A stretch of DNA of 64,000 nt, taken from contig NZ_JNYZ01000026.1 of assembly GCF_000717335.1 (NCBI RefSeq), positions 1 through 64,000 on the forward strand, written 5' to 3'. Positions 48,406 to 57,161 of this stretch are shown here, piece after piece (the stretch's first letter is position 1; each line of letters begins with the position of its first letter). The position numbers and the translations under genes are program-made. Below the pieces are notes generated by a model. The model was not told the origin of the DNA. It did not search any database and was given only the letters and a program-made list of their open reading frames with translations. The DNA comes from Amycolatopsis jejuensis. Its GTDB lineage: Bacteria > Actinomycetota > Actinomycetes > Mycobacteriales > Pseudonocardiaceae.

Positions 48406-48804
48406 ATGCCCTGGAGGTGCTGCTCCGGAAGCTGCCAGACCCCACCGAACCGGCGGCACCGCCCGTCAACCGCCCCAAACCACGACGGGCACGGGCAACT
48501 CGACGCCGACCAGGTCCAGGAACTCATCACCGGCTACCAAGCCGGAGCGACGGTGTACGAACTGGGCGACCGGTTCGGCATCGAGCGGCGGACCGTTAGC
48601 AACATCCTCAAACGTCACGACGTGCCGATGCGCCGCCGCGGACTCTCCCCCGAGCAGGTCGACGACGCCATCCACCTCTACAACCTCGGCTGGTCCCTGG
48701 CACGGGTAGGCAAACACCTGGGCGTCGACCACACCACCGTGCTGACCAAACTCCGCGAACGCGGCATCCCCACCCGCGACACACATGGTCGACCTCGGTC
48801 TTGA
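48406..48804 (+). CDS. HTH-domain protein, AICE/recombinase-associated type
   Basis: Up to 132 residues. Two helix-turn-helix units are visible: [20 protein letters not shown] at about 48555 and [20 protein letters not shown] at about 48700, each resembling a resolvase-type C-terminal HTH. The first 30 codons of this frame look unnatural. A better N-terminus ([20 protein letters not shown] then LLRKLPDP) lies in another frame from 48363, with the switch near 48480. So the gene may be frameshifted or start internally near 48500. Proteins of this type accompany actinobacterial integrative elements. A degenerate copy is at 19.7 kb. Confidence 0.65.
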   Translation: MPWRCCSGSCQTPPNRRHRPSTAPNHDGHGQLDADQVQELITGYQAGATVYELGDRFGIERRTVSNILKRHDVPMRRRGLSPEQVDDAIHLYNLGWSLARVGKHLGVDHTTVLTKLRERGIPTRDTHGRPRS

Positions 48805-48883
48805 TGTACTGGGGATTCTCCGGTGCACCGTCCAACGGCGGTACCTCGCATCGATCTCACCGAGTTCACTACGCTGACACCCC

Positions 48884-49255
48884 ATGGCAAGGGCTCCGAA
48901 GTTCAGCGCCCGGATATCCGGTCGGTGGCGGATCGTGGCGATGAGTGGCTGGGACCGCGACGCGATCGACCTGGTCGAACCAGCTTACGTCGAGTTCACC
49001 CGGAACGGGACCAGCCAGTTCGGTTTCTTCGCCGTCCACGGTTGGCTGGACTGCCGCTCGCTCGAGCGGGACGGCCGGCCCGGCGTGGAGTTCACCTGGG
49101 AAGGTTCCGACGAGGGCGACCGGGTCAGCGGACGAGGCTGGGCAGTCCTGGTCGACGACCAGACGATCGAGGGCCATCTGTTCTTCCACCTGGGCGACGA
49201 CTCGAGTTTCCGGGCTAGACCGTTCACCGATGCCGACGAACTGGACAGACCGTGA
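48884..49255 (+). CDS. Conserved protein of unknown function (123 aa)
   Basis: A small acidic protein: GRWRIVAMSGWDRDAIDLVE, PAYVEFTRNGTSQFGFFAVH, VEFTWEGSDEGDRVSGRGWA and LFFHLGDDSSFRARPF. The pattern of a beta-rich fold with a terminal FHxGD block occurs in many bacteria, but I know no function. It overlaps the next gene by 4 bases, and the primase-helicase gene follows 20 bases after that one, so the three genes appear to form one transcript. Confidence 0.75.
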   Translation: MARAPKFSARISGRWRIVAMSGWDRDAIDLVEPAYVEFTRNGTSQFGFFAVHGWLDCRSLERDGRPGVEFTWEGSDEGDRVSGRGWAVLVDDQTIEGHLFFHLGDDSSFRARPFTDADELDRP

Positions 49256-50424
49256 GCGAGTACCAGTACTACGAGTTCCTGGCGATCGACCGCCCACTGG
49301 ACGATGGCGAACAGGCTGCGGTCCGGTCGCTGTCCACCCGGGCGCGGATCTCTTCGACCAGCTTCGTGAACGAATACCACTGGGGCGATTTCAAGGGTGA
49401 CCCGCGCCGTCTGATGGAGCGCTACTACGACGCGCACCTGTACGTCGCCAACTGGGGTACCCACCGGGTGATGTTCCGCCTGCCGGGCGAGCTGCTCGAT
49501 CCCGATGTCGTCGAGGACTACCGCGTCGGCGACGACGTGAACGCCTGGCGCACGGGCCAGTTCATCGTGCTCGAACTGATCAGCGAGGACCACGCTGGTG
49601 AGTTCGACTTCGACTACGACCCCGAGAACCTGCTGTCGGCGATCGTCGGAGTTCGCGCCGAACTCGCCGCCGGTGATCTCCGGCCACTCTATCTCGCCTG
49701 GCTGGCCGCCTATGGTTCCTGGGAGCGCGACGAAGACGTTTTCGATGGTGATGCTGACGACGAGCTCGAACCACCTGTTCCGCCCGGGCTGGGCACGCTC
49801 ACTGCCGCGCAACGGGCGCTGTCCGACTTTCTCCGCCTCGACGACGACCTCCTCACCACCGCGGCCCAGACTTCCCCACCGCTGGGCGCGCCGAACGACG
49901 ACCCTGATGACCTCGCCGCGTGGGTGGCTCGCCTCCCAGTCACAGAGAAGGACCGGCTCTTGGCGCGGGTAGCGCAGGGTGAGGCGGCGCGGGTGCAGAT
50001 GGAGTTACTACGCCGCTACCGCGGCGACAGGGCTCCGGCCGTCTCCGCCCCAACTCGCCCTCGCCGGACGGTGGCCGACCTCCTCGACAACGCGGCGCGG
50101 CGACGAGCCGACCGTGAGCGTCGGCTGGCCACCGAGCACGCCGAAGACGAGGCACGCCGGGAACAGGCGCGTCTGCTGGCTCGCGAACGACGACTCGACG
50201 CATTGGCCGCTGAGGAAGACGCCGCGTGGTCGCGCGTCGAGGCGATGATCGCCACCCGGAAACCGGCCGAGTACGACGCCGCCGTCACGCTGCTCACCGA
50301 TCTGCAGGCGCTGGCCGAACGCGAGGACCGCTACGACACGTTCACCACCCGCACCAACGCGTTGCGGCAAACGCATGCACGCAAACCCAGCCTCATCGAG
50401 CGCCTCAACCAGGCACGCATCTGA
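49252..50424 (+). CDS. Conserved protein of unknown function (390 aa)
   Basis: The N-terminal half ([59 protein letters not shown]) is a recognisable conserved domain without known activity. The C-terminal third, from about residue 260, is long, charged and helical (many R, E and A), probably a coiled coil. GTG/ATG starts overlap the upstream gene by 4 bases and the stop is 20 bases before the primase-helicase. Tight linkage suggests a joint role with it. Confidence 0.78.
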   Translation: MSEYQYYEFLAIDRPLDDGEQAAVRSLSTRARISSTSFVNEYHWGDFKGDPRRLMERYYDAHLYVANWGTHRVMFRLPGELLDPDVVEDYRVGDDVNAWRTGQFIVLELISEDHAGEFDFDYDPENLLSAIVGVRAELAAGDLRPLYLAWLAAYGSWERDEDVFDGDADDELEPPVPPGLGTLTAAQRALSDFLRLDDDLLTTAAQTSPPLGAPNDDPDDLAAWVARLPVTEKDRLLARVAQGEAARVQMELLRRYRGDRAPAVSAPTRPRRTVADLLDNAARRRADRERRLATEHAEDEARREQARLLARERRLDALAAEEDAAWSRVEAMIATRKPAEYDAAVTLLTDLQALAEREDRYDTFTTRTNALRQTHARKPSLIERLNQARI

Positions 50425-50443
50425 CCCATCTACGGTGGGCTCT

Positions 50444-52849
50444 GTGAAAGACGATCTCCAGCCAGCGGAGCTTGCCGAGGAACTCACGGAGCTCCGTGAG
50501 TTGACAACGCAGTTGCGTACGGAGAACGCGCGGTTGTTGCGGCTGCTGGAGCTGACTCCGAAGCAGGCGGCTCCGCCCCGCCCGATTCAGACCGGCTTCT
50601 TCGAAGCGCACCCCGGCCTGGTCGACCGGCGAGCGGCCCCGGAGGTGAAGGTCGATTTCTTCGCCGCCCTGTTCGCCGCCCGCATCGACATCTACGCCAC
50701 GCGATGGGAGAACGCACGTACTGGCAAAGCTGGTTGGCTGCCGGCGGTGCGCGGCGGGTGGCGCAAGGGCGTCGGGCACGAGGACCGCGACTACCTGCCA
50801 CTGAGCAAGGACGTGTTGCGGACGCACCTGGTCGGCGACGTGCATGTCGGGCTGTATCCGCTGGTGGATGGCGACCTGTGCTGGTGGCTGGCGGCCGACT
50901 TCGACGGCCCAATGGCGATGCTGGACGCCCTGGCCTACCTGAAGGCCGCCAGGGCGTGGTCGGTGCCAGCCGCGCTGGAGGTCTCGCGCTCGGGCGTCGG
51001 CGCACATGCATGGGTATTCTTCACCGCGCCCGTGCCCGCGGAGACGGCTCGCCGACTTGGCACCGCCCTGTTGCGGGAGGCGATGGCAGTCCGTGGCCGT
51101 ATGGACCTGGCCAGCTACGACCGGCTCTTCCCGTCACAGGACGTGCTGCCCTCGGGCGGCGTGGGGAATCTGATCGCTGCACCGTTGCAGGGCAAGGCCC
51201 GCCAGGACGGCGCGACGGCGTTCCTCGATCTGGCGACGATGGAACCACACGATGACCAGTGGGAGTACCTGTCCTCGCTCGGCCGCATGAGTCCTGCCGA
51301 GGTCAATCGGGTCGCGCGTCGCGCCGGTGGAGTCACTGTCGGCGCCAGCATCGACAAGATCGGCGCTGCGGTCTCGACCCGGATCCGTACCGCCGCACCC
51401 CCCATCGTGCACGCCCGGCTCAGCTCGGGAATCCGCCTGGAATCAGGGGAGCTGACCCCGGCGTTGCACGCGACGCTGAAGCACGCGGCATCGATGACGA
51501 ATCCGGTGTTCTACGAGCGCCAGCGACTCCGAATGTCCACGTGGGACACACCGCGGTTCCTGCGCAGCTACGACGAGACTCTCGACGGCGGGCTCATCCT
51601 GCCTCGGGGGCTGCACGACACGGTGGCCTCACTGGTCGAGCAGGCGGGCAGCCGCCTTGAGGTGATCGACGGGCGGCAGGCCGGCGAGACGCGGGAGTTC
51701 ACCTTCGCCGCTACGCTGACCCGGCAGCAGCAAGACGCCGTAGACGATCTGCGCGACCATGATCTTGGTGTGCTGGTCGCGCCACCGGGTGCGGGCAAGA
51801 CCGTGATGGCCTGCGCGGTCATCGCCACCCACGCGATCTCCACGCTCGTGCTGGTCGACCGCAAGACCCTGGCCGACCAGTGGCGCACCCGGATCAGTGA
51901 ACTGCTGGGCGTCAAAGCCGGCCAACTCGGCGGTGGTCGCCGCAAAACCCATGGCGTGGTTGATGTCGTCATGCTGCAAACGCTGGCCCGCAAGGCCGAC
52001 ATCGAGGAGCTCGCCAGCGGCTACGGGCTGGTCGTCGTCGATGAGTGCCACCACATCCCGGCCGCGGCGTTCGAGCACGCCGTCAAGCAGATCCCGGCTC
52101 GCCGCTGGCTCGGACTCACCGCCACCCCGTACCGACGCGACAAGCTCGACGACCTGATAGCCCTCCAGTTGGGCCCGATCCGGCATACCATCGCCCCATC
52201 AAGCCGCCCCGGCGAGGACAGCGCACCCCAACTCGAATTGGACACGACTGCGCAGCGTCCGAAGCCGGTGCTCCATGTGCACGACACCGCCTATCGCTAC
52301 ACCGGTGACGCCGACCCGACGAAGCCCGGCGGGATGGCGGCCATCTACCGCGATCTTGTGGCCGACGACACCCGCCTCACCCAGATCGCCAACGACGTGA
52401 CTGCCGCGCTGAAACGAGGTCGACACTGCCTGCTGCTCACCCAATGGACCACCCATGTCGAACGGTTCGCCGACGAGCTCCGGCGACGCTCGCTCGACCC
52501 GATCGTGCTTCGCGGCGGAATGAGCGCGACCGCCCGCCGCGATGCTCTGGCCCGCCTCCAACCTGCGGACGGAGTACCACTGCTGGTCGTCGCGACCGGG
52601 CCATTCGTCGGTGAAGGATTCGACTGCCCCGCACTGGACACCTTGTTCCTCGCCGCACCGATCGCGTTCAAGGGACGCCTCGTCCAATACGCGGGTCGGA
52701 TCCTCCGCGCACACGTCGGCAAGGCCACCGCCGAAGTCCACGACTACCACGACATCAACACCGGCGTCCTGGCTTCTTCCCTGGCCAAACGCGCACCAGG
52801 GTACGTCAGCCTCGGCTTCCCCGACCCCCGCCGACCAGCAACACGTTGA
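50444..52849 (+). CDS. TOTE-type archaeo-eukaryotic primase fused to a superfamily 2 helicase
   Basis: An 801-residue protein. Residues 1-40 form a coiled coil ([20 protein letters not shown]). A primase-polymerase domain follows at about 60-290, with [20 protein letters not shown], the metal pair D152-x-D154 in LAADFDGP and His188 in [11 protein letters not shown]. This matches primases assigned to TOTE conflict systems. An SF2 helicase occupies about 430-795: Walker [10 protein letters not shown] (Lys452), DECHH from Asp533, [10 protein letters not shown] and a motif VI-like VQYAGRILR. Such systems are predicted to act against invading DNA. I chose GTG 50444 because the upstream in-frame codons overlap the previous gene. 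Confidence 0.85.
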   Translation: MKDDLQPAELAEELTELRELTTQLRTENARLLRLLELTPKQAAPPRPIQTGFFEAHPGLVDRRAAPEVKVDFFAALFAARIDIYATRWENARTGKAGWLPAVRGGWRKGVGHEDRDYLPLSKDVLRTHLVGDVHVGLYPLVDGDLCWWLAADFDGPMAMLDALAYLKAARAWSVPAALEVSRSGVGAHAWVFFTAPVPAETARRLGTALLREAMAVRGRMDLASYDRLFPSQDVLPSGGVGNLIAAPLQGKARQDGATAFLDLATMEPHDDQWEYLSSLGRMSPAEVNRVARRAGGVTVGASIDKIGAAVSTRIRTAAPPIVHARLSSGIRLESGELTPALHATLKHAASMTNPVFYERQRLRMSTWDTPRFLRSYDETLDGGLILPRGLHDTVASLVEQAGSRLEVIDGRQAGETREFTFAATLTRQQQDAVDDLRDHDLGVLVAPPGAGKTVMACAVIATHAISTLVLVDRKTLADQWRTRISELLGVKAGQLGGGRRKTHGVVDVVMLQTLARKADIEELASGYGLVVVDECHHIPAAAFEHAVKQIPARRWLGLTATPYRRDKLDDLIALQLGPIRHTIAPSSRPGEDSAPQLELDTTAQRPKPVLHVHDTAYRYTGDADPTKPGGMAAIYRDLVADDTRLTQIANDVTAALKRGRHCLLLTQWTTHVERFADELRRRSLDPIVLRGGMSATARRDALARLQPADGVPLLVVATGPFVGEGFDCPALDTLFLAAPIAFKGRLVQYAGRILRAHVGKATAEVHDYHDINTGVLASSLAKRAPGYVSLGFPDPRRPATR

Positions 52850-53010
52850 GCCGGAGTGGCTGTCGGCGAGTAGACGCACCGGGTTGCTTCTTGTCAATGT
52901 GACCAGTCGACAACCCACACCGTCCACGGGATACACGCGATCGACTGGGCGTCCCGCTCGCGCAGTAGTCCAGTCATGGCTCCTAGCGTCACGTACCGCA
53001 CTCAGCTACA
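52850..53010. other. Intergenic region after the primase-helicase
   Basis: No gene. It separates the helicase operon from the xre operon and holds the xre promoter region, with TACACT at 53007-53012 as a possible -10. Confidence 0.4.
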
Positions 53011-53039
53011 CTGAATCACATCGACCGATCATGATTCAG
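53011..53039. promoter_or_regulatory. Operator-like palindrome upstream of xre
   Basis: CTGAATCA and TGATTCAG are perfect 8-bp inverted arms 13 bases apart, 20 bases before the xre start. The placement is typical of autoregulation by an antitoxin-type Xre protein. Confidence 0.6.
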
Positions 53040-53059
53040 ACCTGTGAAGGGTGGCCACG

Positions 53060-53395
53060 ATGACAACGGGGGCCGGCGTGCTCATTGAGCGTGCCCGCAT
53101 TGCTTCGGGCCTCAGTCAGCGCGCCCTTGCGGACGCTGCTGGCATCTCGCAGCCCACCTTGTCGCGGATCATCTCCGGAGCTAGAGCGGCGAAGATGCCG
53201 GAGGTGGTCGCGATCGCGTGGGCAACTGGACATACGGTCGCCCAACTCACCGCACCTGGGACGGTAGCCGATCGAGTGCAGTGCGCCGCCCGTGCCACCA
53301 ACGACTCCGACATGGACCGCATGCGTGAAGCGCTGCTGCACTTCCTGGAACTGGACAACTACTTGGACGACCAGGCCATCCCCGCCACGGTCTGA
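53060..53395 (+). CDS. Xre-family HTH protein
   Basis: A 111-residue Cro/C1-type HTH protein. The motif IASGLSQRALADAAGISQPT and LSRIISGARAAKMP spans residues 12-50. It starts 8 bases after GAAGGG. It is the first gene of a compact operon with an ImmA/IrrE peptidase and a PIN-like protein. The palindrome in front suggests self-repression, which could be relieved when the peptidase cleaves this protein, as for ImmA and ImmR. Confidence 0.88.
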   Translation: MTTGAGVLIERARIASGLSQRALADAAGISQPTLSRIISGARAAKMPEVVAIAWATGHTVAQLTAPGTVADRVQCAARATNDSDMDRMREALLHFLELDNYLDDQAIPATV

Positions 53396-53410
53396 TGTGG
53401 ATAGATAATC

Positions 53411-54277
53411 TTGAGCGCTGAGACTGAAGGTCGTACCGCCGCCGCGCGGTTCCGCCAAGAGCACCACCTGGGCGTGCAGCCGTTGGGTGACCTTGTGGCA
53501 GTCATCGAGCAAGCAACCAGGATCGACGTGGCCGTACTCGATGTCGGCCCGGATGAACACGGCCTGACGATGCGAGACCCTGCGCGCGGCGCCGTGTTCA
53601 TCGGCGTCGCGCGGACCCCGAACCCGATGCGACAACGCAGCACGCTTGCCCACGAACTTGGCCACGTGCTGTTCGAGGACTGGGCGGACAACGGCACGGG
53701 CAACTGGAGCGAACGCAGCCCCGCGGAGATTCGAGCCGATGCCTTCGCGCGGCACCTGCTCGTACCGGTCGAGGGCTTGCGTGAGTTCCTCGGAGATCGA
53801 GAGTTCGTGACCCAAGCCACCCTCTCTGCAGTCGTCCAGCGATACCTGGTATCACCCCAGATTGCCGCCATCGCGCTGCACCAAGCCAATTACATCGATG
53901 ACGACACCAAACAGGAGTGGATGGCGCTGACCGCGCCACAATTGGCGTCCCGGTTCGGGTGGAGCGATCAGTACCACGCATTGCGGGCCGACTCCGATCA
54001 GCGGAGGGCACCGCAACAGTTGCTCGCCCGCGCGATCAGGGGCTACGCGGAGGCGGTGGTGCCTGCGCAAGCCATCGCCACCTTGCGCGGCATCACACTG
54101 GAGGCTGCCGAGGCGGACCTGTGTGAGGCAGGTGTCGTGCCCATCGAGCAGGAGATCGCGTGGGCCGCTCCCACCGAACTACCCGACGTGCACGTAGATC
54201 TGGCGGCTCTAGAAGAGGATCTCAGTGCGCCAGATGACAACGGCCAGGTTACGGCGACAGAGAGAAACTCAGGATGA
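53411..54277 (+). CDS. ImmA/IrrE-family zinc metallopeptidase
   Basis: A 288-residue protein. The N-terminal ImmA/IrrE (COG2856) domain has the zinc motif HELGH at residues 81-85 and a downstream EIRADAFARHLLVP. The C-terminal 120 residues are a separate, mostly helical domain. Members cleave partner Xre regulators to switch on mobile elements or stress genes. The start appears to be TTG 53411, 16 bases after the xre stop. It overlaps the next gene by 4 bases. Confidence 0.85.
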   Translation: MSAETEGRTAAARFRQEHHLGVQPLGDLVAVIEQATRIDVAVLDVGPDEHGLTMRDPARGAVFIGVARTPNPMRQRSTLAHELGHVLFEDWADNGTGNWSERSPAEIRADAFARHLLVPVEGLREFLGDREFVTQATLSAVVQRYLVSPQIAAIALHQANYIDDDTKQEWMALTAPQLASRFGWSDQYHALRADSDQRRAPQQLLARAIRGYAEAVVPAQAIATLRGITLEAAEADLCEAGVVPIEQEIAWAAPTELPDVHVDLAALEEDLSAPDDNGQVTATERNSG

Positions 54278-54888
54278 GCCACCGGCCGATCATCGACGCC
54301 GGCCCCGGCCTGAATTTCCTCTCGATCAACAAAGAGCGCCTCCTCATCGAGATCCTGGGTCCGCTCAGCACCCCGGAGACCGTGCAAGACGAAGTGCTCC
54401 GCAAGGCCCGGCAGGATGCGCGCTTCCGCTCCGCCGCAGTGGTCTGGCAAAAGCTGACGCCCAAGTGGGTGCAGATACTCTCCGATGACCAGACACCCGA
54501 ACTTGCTGCGGTCGTCCACCGGATCACCCAGCTCCCCATGGAAGAACGGCTGAAACACCCGAAAGATCTGGGCGAGACAATGGTCATCGCCCACGCGGTC
54601 GTCGCCGCCGAATCCGGCGAGACAGTGACCGTGCTCATCGACGACGGGTCAGGAGCGCGGATCGCCACTTCGGAGATCAACCGACTCAGACGGCTCCGGA
54701 CCAGCGGTCACGCTGTAGGGTCGATCTTGCTAGTGAGCACGCTGACCATTCTGGAGCGCGCGGCAGGCGGAGAGCACATTCCAGACAAGGCAACGATGCG
54801 CAACATCTACGACCGGCTGCGCGGTCTCGATGACGGCCTACCGCCGATCCGGGACACCAACCTACTGTCAGCTGCTTGCTGGTCCTAG
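54274..54888 (+). CDS. PIN-like protein of unknown function (candidate toxin)
   Basis: A 204-residue protein with a PIN-like arrangement of acids: Asp8 in IIDAGPGLNFL, Glu101 in LGETMVIAHAV and Asp123-Asp124 in VTVLIDDGSGARIA. This order and the short hydrophobic strands fit a metal-dependent RNase of the PIN superfamily, though the motifs are weaker than in VapC. It is coupled to the ImmA gene by a 4-base overlap. With Xre and ImmA/IrrE it looks like a three-part toxin module. This is a reading from motifs only. Confidence 0.7.
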   Translation: MSHRPIIDAGPGLNFLSINKERLLIEILGPLSTPETVQDEVLRKARQDARFRSAAVVWQKLTPKWVQILSDDQTPELAAVVHRITQLPMEERLKHPKDLGETMVIAHAVVAAESGETVTVLIDDGSGARIATSEINRLRRLRTSGHAVGSILLVSTLTILERAAGGEHIPDKATMRNIYDRLRGLDDGLPPIRDTNLLSAACWS

Positions 54889-55085
54889 ACCTGGGCGACC
54901 CTCGCCCTTGTCCGCTGAACCGGAAGCAGTCCACCCGCAGCGTCCTCTTCGCTGGAGAAGACATCCGGATGCTGCCGGATTATCCTCAGCGAGAGATCCA
55001 GATCAGCGTCAGCAGCCTTGCTGGCGAACAGCAAGATCCTCGTCCCCGTCCGCGTGACCAACGAACCGTCGCGACAGGGTGGTGA
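54876..55085 (+). CDS. Possible small ORF downstream of the PIN-like gene
   Basis: A 69-codon frame starting with TTG inside the end of the PIN-like gene and ending 6 bases before the next ATG. Its position in the operon is the only support. Sequence such as VLFAGEDIRMLPDYPQREIQ is unrecognised. Confidence 0.3.
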   Translation: MLVLDLGDPRPCPLNRKQSTRSVLFAGEDIRMLPDYPQREIQISVSSLAGEQQDPRPRPRDQRTVATGW

Positions 55086-55091
55086 CTTCGC

Positions 55092-55331
55092 ATGACCAAA
55101 CCAAAGAAGCGGCAACACAAGCCCCGAACCCACGTGTCGAAGATCCGGATTCATGGTGTGCGGCACGATCCGCCAGACGCGCACAAGATCGCCAAGGTCC
55201 TCGTTGAGATCGCAAGAAGCCTGGATGGCGATCTGGATCACGACCCAGGCAGCCCTACCAAAGTTCTAGTAAGCGACGCAACGTGCCGCGACCAAACCCC
55301 CGACACAGATGAACCCCCTGCGAGCGCCTGA
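55092..55331 (+). CDS. Small basic hypothetical protein (79 aa)
   Basis: The protein starts MTKPKKRQHKPRTHVSKIRI, strongly basic, and ends acidic. It includes HDPPDAHKIAKVLVEIARSL. It sits at the end of the xre-immA-PIN operon, and the terminator begins inside its last codons. No family is recognised. It may be a nucleic-acid-binding accessory protein. Confidence 0.55.
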   Translation: MTKPKKRQHKPRTHVSKIRIHGVRHDPPDAHKIAKVLVEIARSLDGDLDHDPGSPTKVLVSDATCRDQTPDTDEPPASA

Positions 55332-55365
55332 CCTGGGATTTCCAAGCGCTCAGGGGGTTCATCTA
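55308..55365 (+). terminator. Strong inverted repeat at the end of the xre operon
   Basis: AGATGAACCCCCTG (55308-55321) pairs with CAGGGGGTTCATCT (55352-55365), and the stem continues inward with GAGCGC / GCGCTC. It lies 13 bases before the tRNA fragment and ends transcription from the left. Reading from the right it would shield the tRNA locus. Confidence 0.7.
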
Positions 55366-55377
55366 CAACTTCATGTG

Positions 55378-55431
55378 TGGAGCTAAGGGGACTCGAACCC
55401 CTGACCCCCTCACTGCCAGTCAGGTGCCCGT
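55378..55431 (-). other. 3' part of tRNA-Ala(GGC), candidate attachment site
   Basis: The minus strand gives the 3' two-thirds of a tRNA: anticodon loop CTGGCAG (anticodon GGC, Ala), a TGAGG stem strand with one G-G mismatch, the T-arm GGGGTTCGAGTCCCC and acceptor end TTAGCTCCA. The 5' D-arm half is missing; unrelated sequence starts at about 55432. Such 3' tRNA fragments mark the ends of integrated elements. The other copy or the intact tRNA is not in the window. Confidence 0.7.
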
Positions 55432-55633
55432 GACTCTTCGTACCCAGGTCTACGCTAGCAGGTCGAGAATGTCGTGGTCAAACGGTGCCGTTCACTGTCG
55501 TTGCACGTTGTTGGGGAACGTTGATCACGCGCGTCTGCTCCAGGTTTGCTCCGGGAAAATTCGTGAGAATGCGCGCCGCGCAGGCCCTTCACTGCGGCGT
55601 CCGGCGCGGCTCCGGCGGTGACTTCTCGTCATC

Positions 55634-56867
55634 TAGTGCTGTGTCCAGATAGGTTCGCCGGGTTGGTCAGGCGGCTGGCATGAGGGGCTGGTTGCCCCAG
55701 CGGATGCCCTTTTCGCTGCGGACTCGTGCGCGTTCGCGGCGTTGGGCGGCGAGCACGTCGGGGTGGCGGGCGTTGGCGTTGCGCCATCGCAGGTAGTCGT
55801 GCAGCCGACGAGCCAGCACCGGATGGTTCGATCCCGCGATGGCAAATGTGCGCAGCGGCCCGAAGTGCGCCTCGGTGGTGTTGGCCCAGGAGGAGTAGGT
55901 CGGGGTGAAGCACAGCTCGACCTTGTTGCGGGCCGCCCAGGTGCGGATTGTCTGGCCGCGGTGGGCGGAGAGGTTGTCCAGGATGATGTAGATCGGTGCC
56001 CCGTCGGGGCTCGCGGTGCGGATCGATGTCAGCGCGGCCAGGGTGTTGGCGGCGGATTTCTGCCTGCGGACTACGCCCCAGAGGGTGTCGTCGCCGACGG
56101 AGTAGCAGCCGTGGAACTGCCGGACTCCGTGCAGCTTGTGATAGTTCGCCGGGAGCCGGTCCGGATGCCCTTTCCTGGTCCAGCTCGCACCGAGGTGGGG
56201 TCGGATGGTGAGTGGCCCGAACTCGTCGAAGGCGAACACCCGGTCGGGGAACTTGCTGGTGACCTGCTCGATCCTGGCGAGTTTGGCGTCTCGGTCGGGG
56301 TCGTTGGACTCCTTCCAGGTCTTGGTTCGCTGAAAGCTGATCTCGTGTTTGTGCAGGAACTGCCGCAACCGTTCCCGCCCGACCTGCACCACCCGCCGCG
56401 GGTTGCGGGCCAGGTAGGCGGCGAGCTTGCGCAGGCTCCAGCGGGTGAAGGGCTGCTCGAGTGCTTCAGGTCGCGTGGTGGCCGTCGCGACGAGGAAGGC
56501 TTCGTCTTCAGGGCTGATCAGGCGGGGACGGCCACCCGCCCACTGAGGGTCCAGACTGGCCAGACCCGTTTCGTTGAACCGGTGGATCACACCGCGGATC
56601 GCGTCCTCGTCGCCCCGGACCAGGCGGGCGATCGCGGGAACGGTGTTCCCGCCGGCGGAGGCGAGCACCACCATCGCCCGGCGCAGCCGCACGGCGGAGC
56701 CTGTCCCTCTTCGCACGATCTGCTGCAGCCGCTGCCCCTCATGATCGGTCAGCCTGCGTACCCGCACTGGATCTGCCATCCACCCAGCCTGACCGCAACC
56801 CGATCACCGGCCATGAACGCTGACCGGCGTGTCACCAAACCGGCCAACGTTCATGGACAGAGCACTA
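55634..56867 (-). mobile_element. IS630-family element
   Basis: The ends are inverted repeats, GTGCTGTGTCCA on the left and GTGCTCTGTCCA on the right (read inward), each next to a TA, as expected for IS630-type insertion at TA. It carries one intact transposase gene. The host ORF is restored when the element is removed. Confidence 0.85.
55667..56779 (-). CDS. IS630-family transposase
   Basis: A 370-residue DDE transposase. N-terminal HTH (AGGNTVPAIARLVRGDEDAI), a linker with RPRLISPEDE, and the catalytic acids in VFAFDEFGPLTIRP (Asp), YIILDNLSAHRGQT (Asp) and WANTTEAHFGPLRTF (Glu). The frame is intact and full length, so the element may still be mobile. Confidence 0.93.
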   Translation of the reverse strand: MADPVRVRRLTDHEGQRLQQIVRRGTGSAVRLRRAMVVLASAGGNTVPAIARLVRGDEDAIRGVIHRFNETGLASLDPQWAGGRPRLISPEDEAFLVATATTRPEALEQPFTRWSLRKLAAYLARNPRRVVQVGRERLRQFLHKHEISFQRTKTWKESNDPDRDAKLARIEQVTSKFPDRVFAFDEFGPLTIRPHLGASWTRKGHPDRLPANYHKLHGVRQFHGCYSVGDDTLWGVVRRQKSAANTLAALTSIRTASPDGAPIYIILDNLSAHRGQTIRTWAARNKVELCFTPTYSSWANTTEAHFGPLRTFAIAGSNHPVLARRLHDYLRWRNANARHPDVLAAQRRERARVRSEKGIRWGNQPLMPAA

Positions 56868-57161
56868 GCTCGAGGAGCAGGGCGAGCAGGCTGCGCACGG
56901 CGGCCGGCGTCAATTCGGGCGGCTCGACCGGCAAGATCACTTCGATCTCCGTGGCGCGGCTGTCGTCAGGATGGCTCATTTGTACAGGCCAGCGTCTGCG
57001 GCAGGCTGGGCTAGATCTCGAACGGTTGATCTCGGAGTCGTTGCGTCGGGTTTCGGTGTGGTCGATGCGGCGCATTGCAGGCGAGCCGGGCAACACCCGG
57101 TTGGCGGTCGTCGGCCAGCTAATGTGGTGGGGCTGCTGGTGTCCTGTCAGGGGAGGTGCGG

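Larger units (their letters stand above)
55589..56978 (-). pseudogene. 52-codon ORF interrupted by IS630-type element
   Basis: The start MSHPDDSRATEIEVILPVEP at 56978 runs through LTPAAVRSLLALLLEL to the element. Removing the element and one TA copy continues it as DDEKSPPEPRRTPQ and a stop at 55589. Short proteins with this PPxLTPxAxRxLLxLL pattern are common beside integrases of actinobacterial integrative elements. The nearby tRNA fragment fits that context. Confidence 0.65.

Noticed and set aside
55373..55621. Plus-strand ORF across the tRNA fragment
   Set aside because: Its first residues (GAKGTRTPDPLTASQ) are just the translation of the antisense tRNA 3' end, a well-known annotation artefact.
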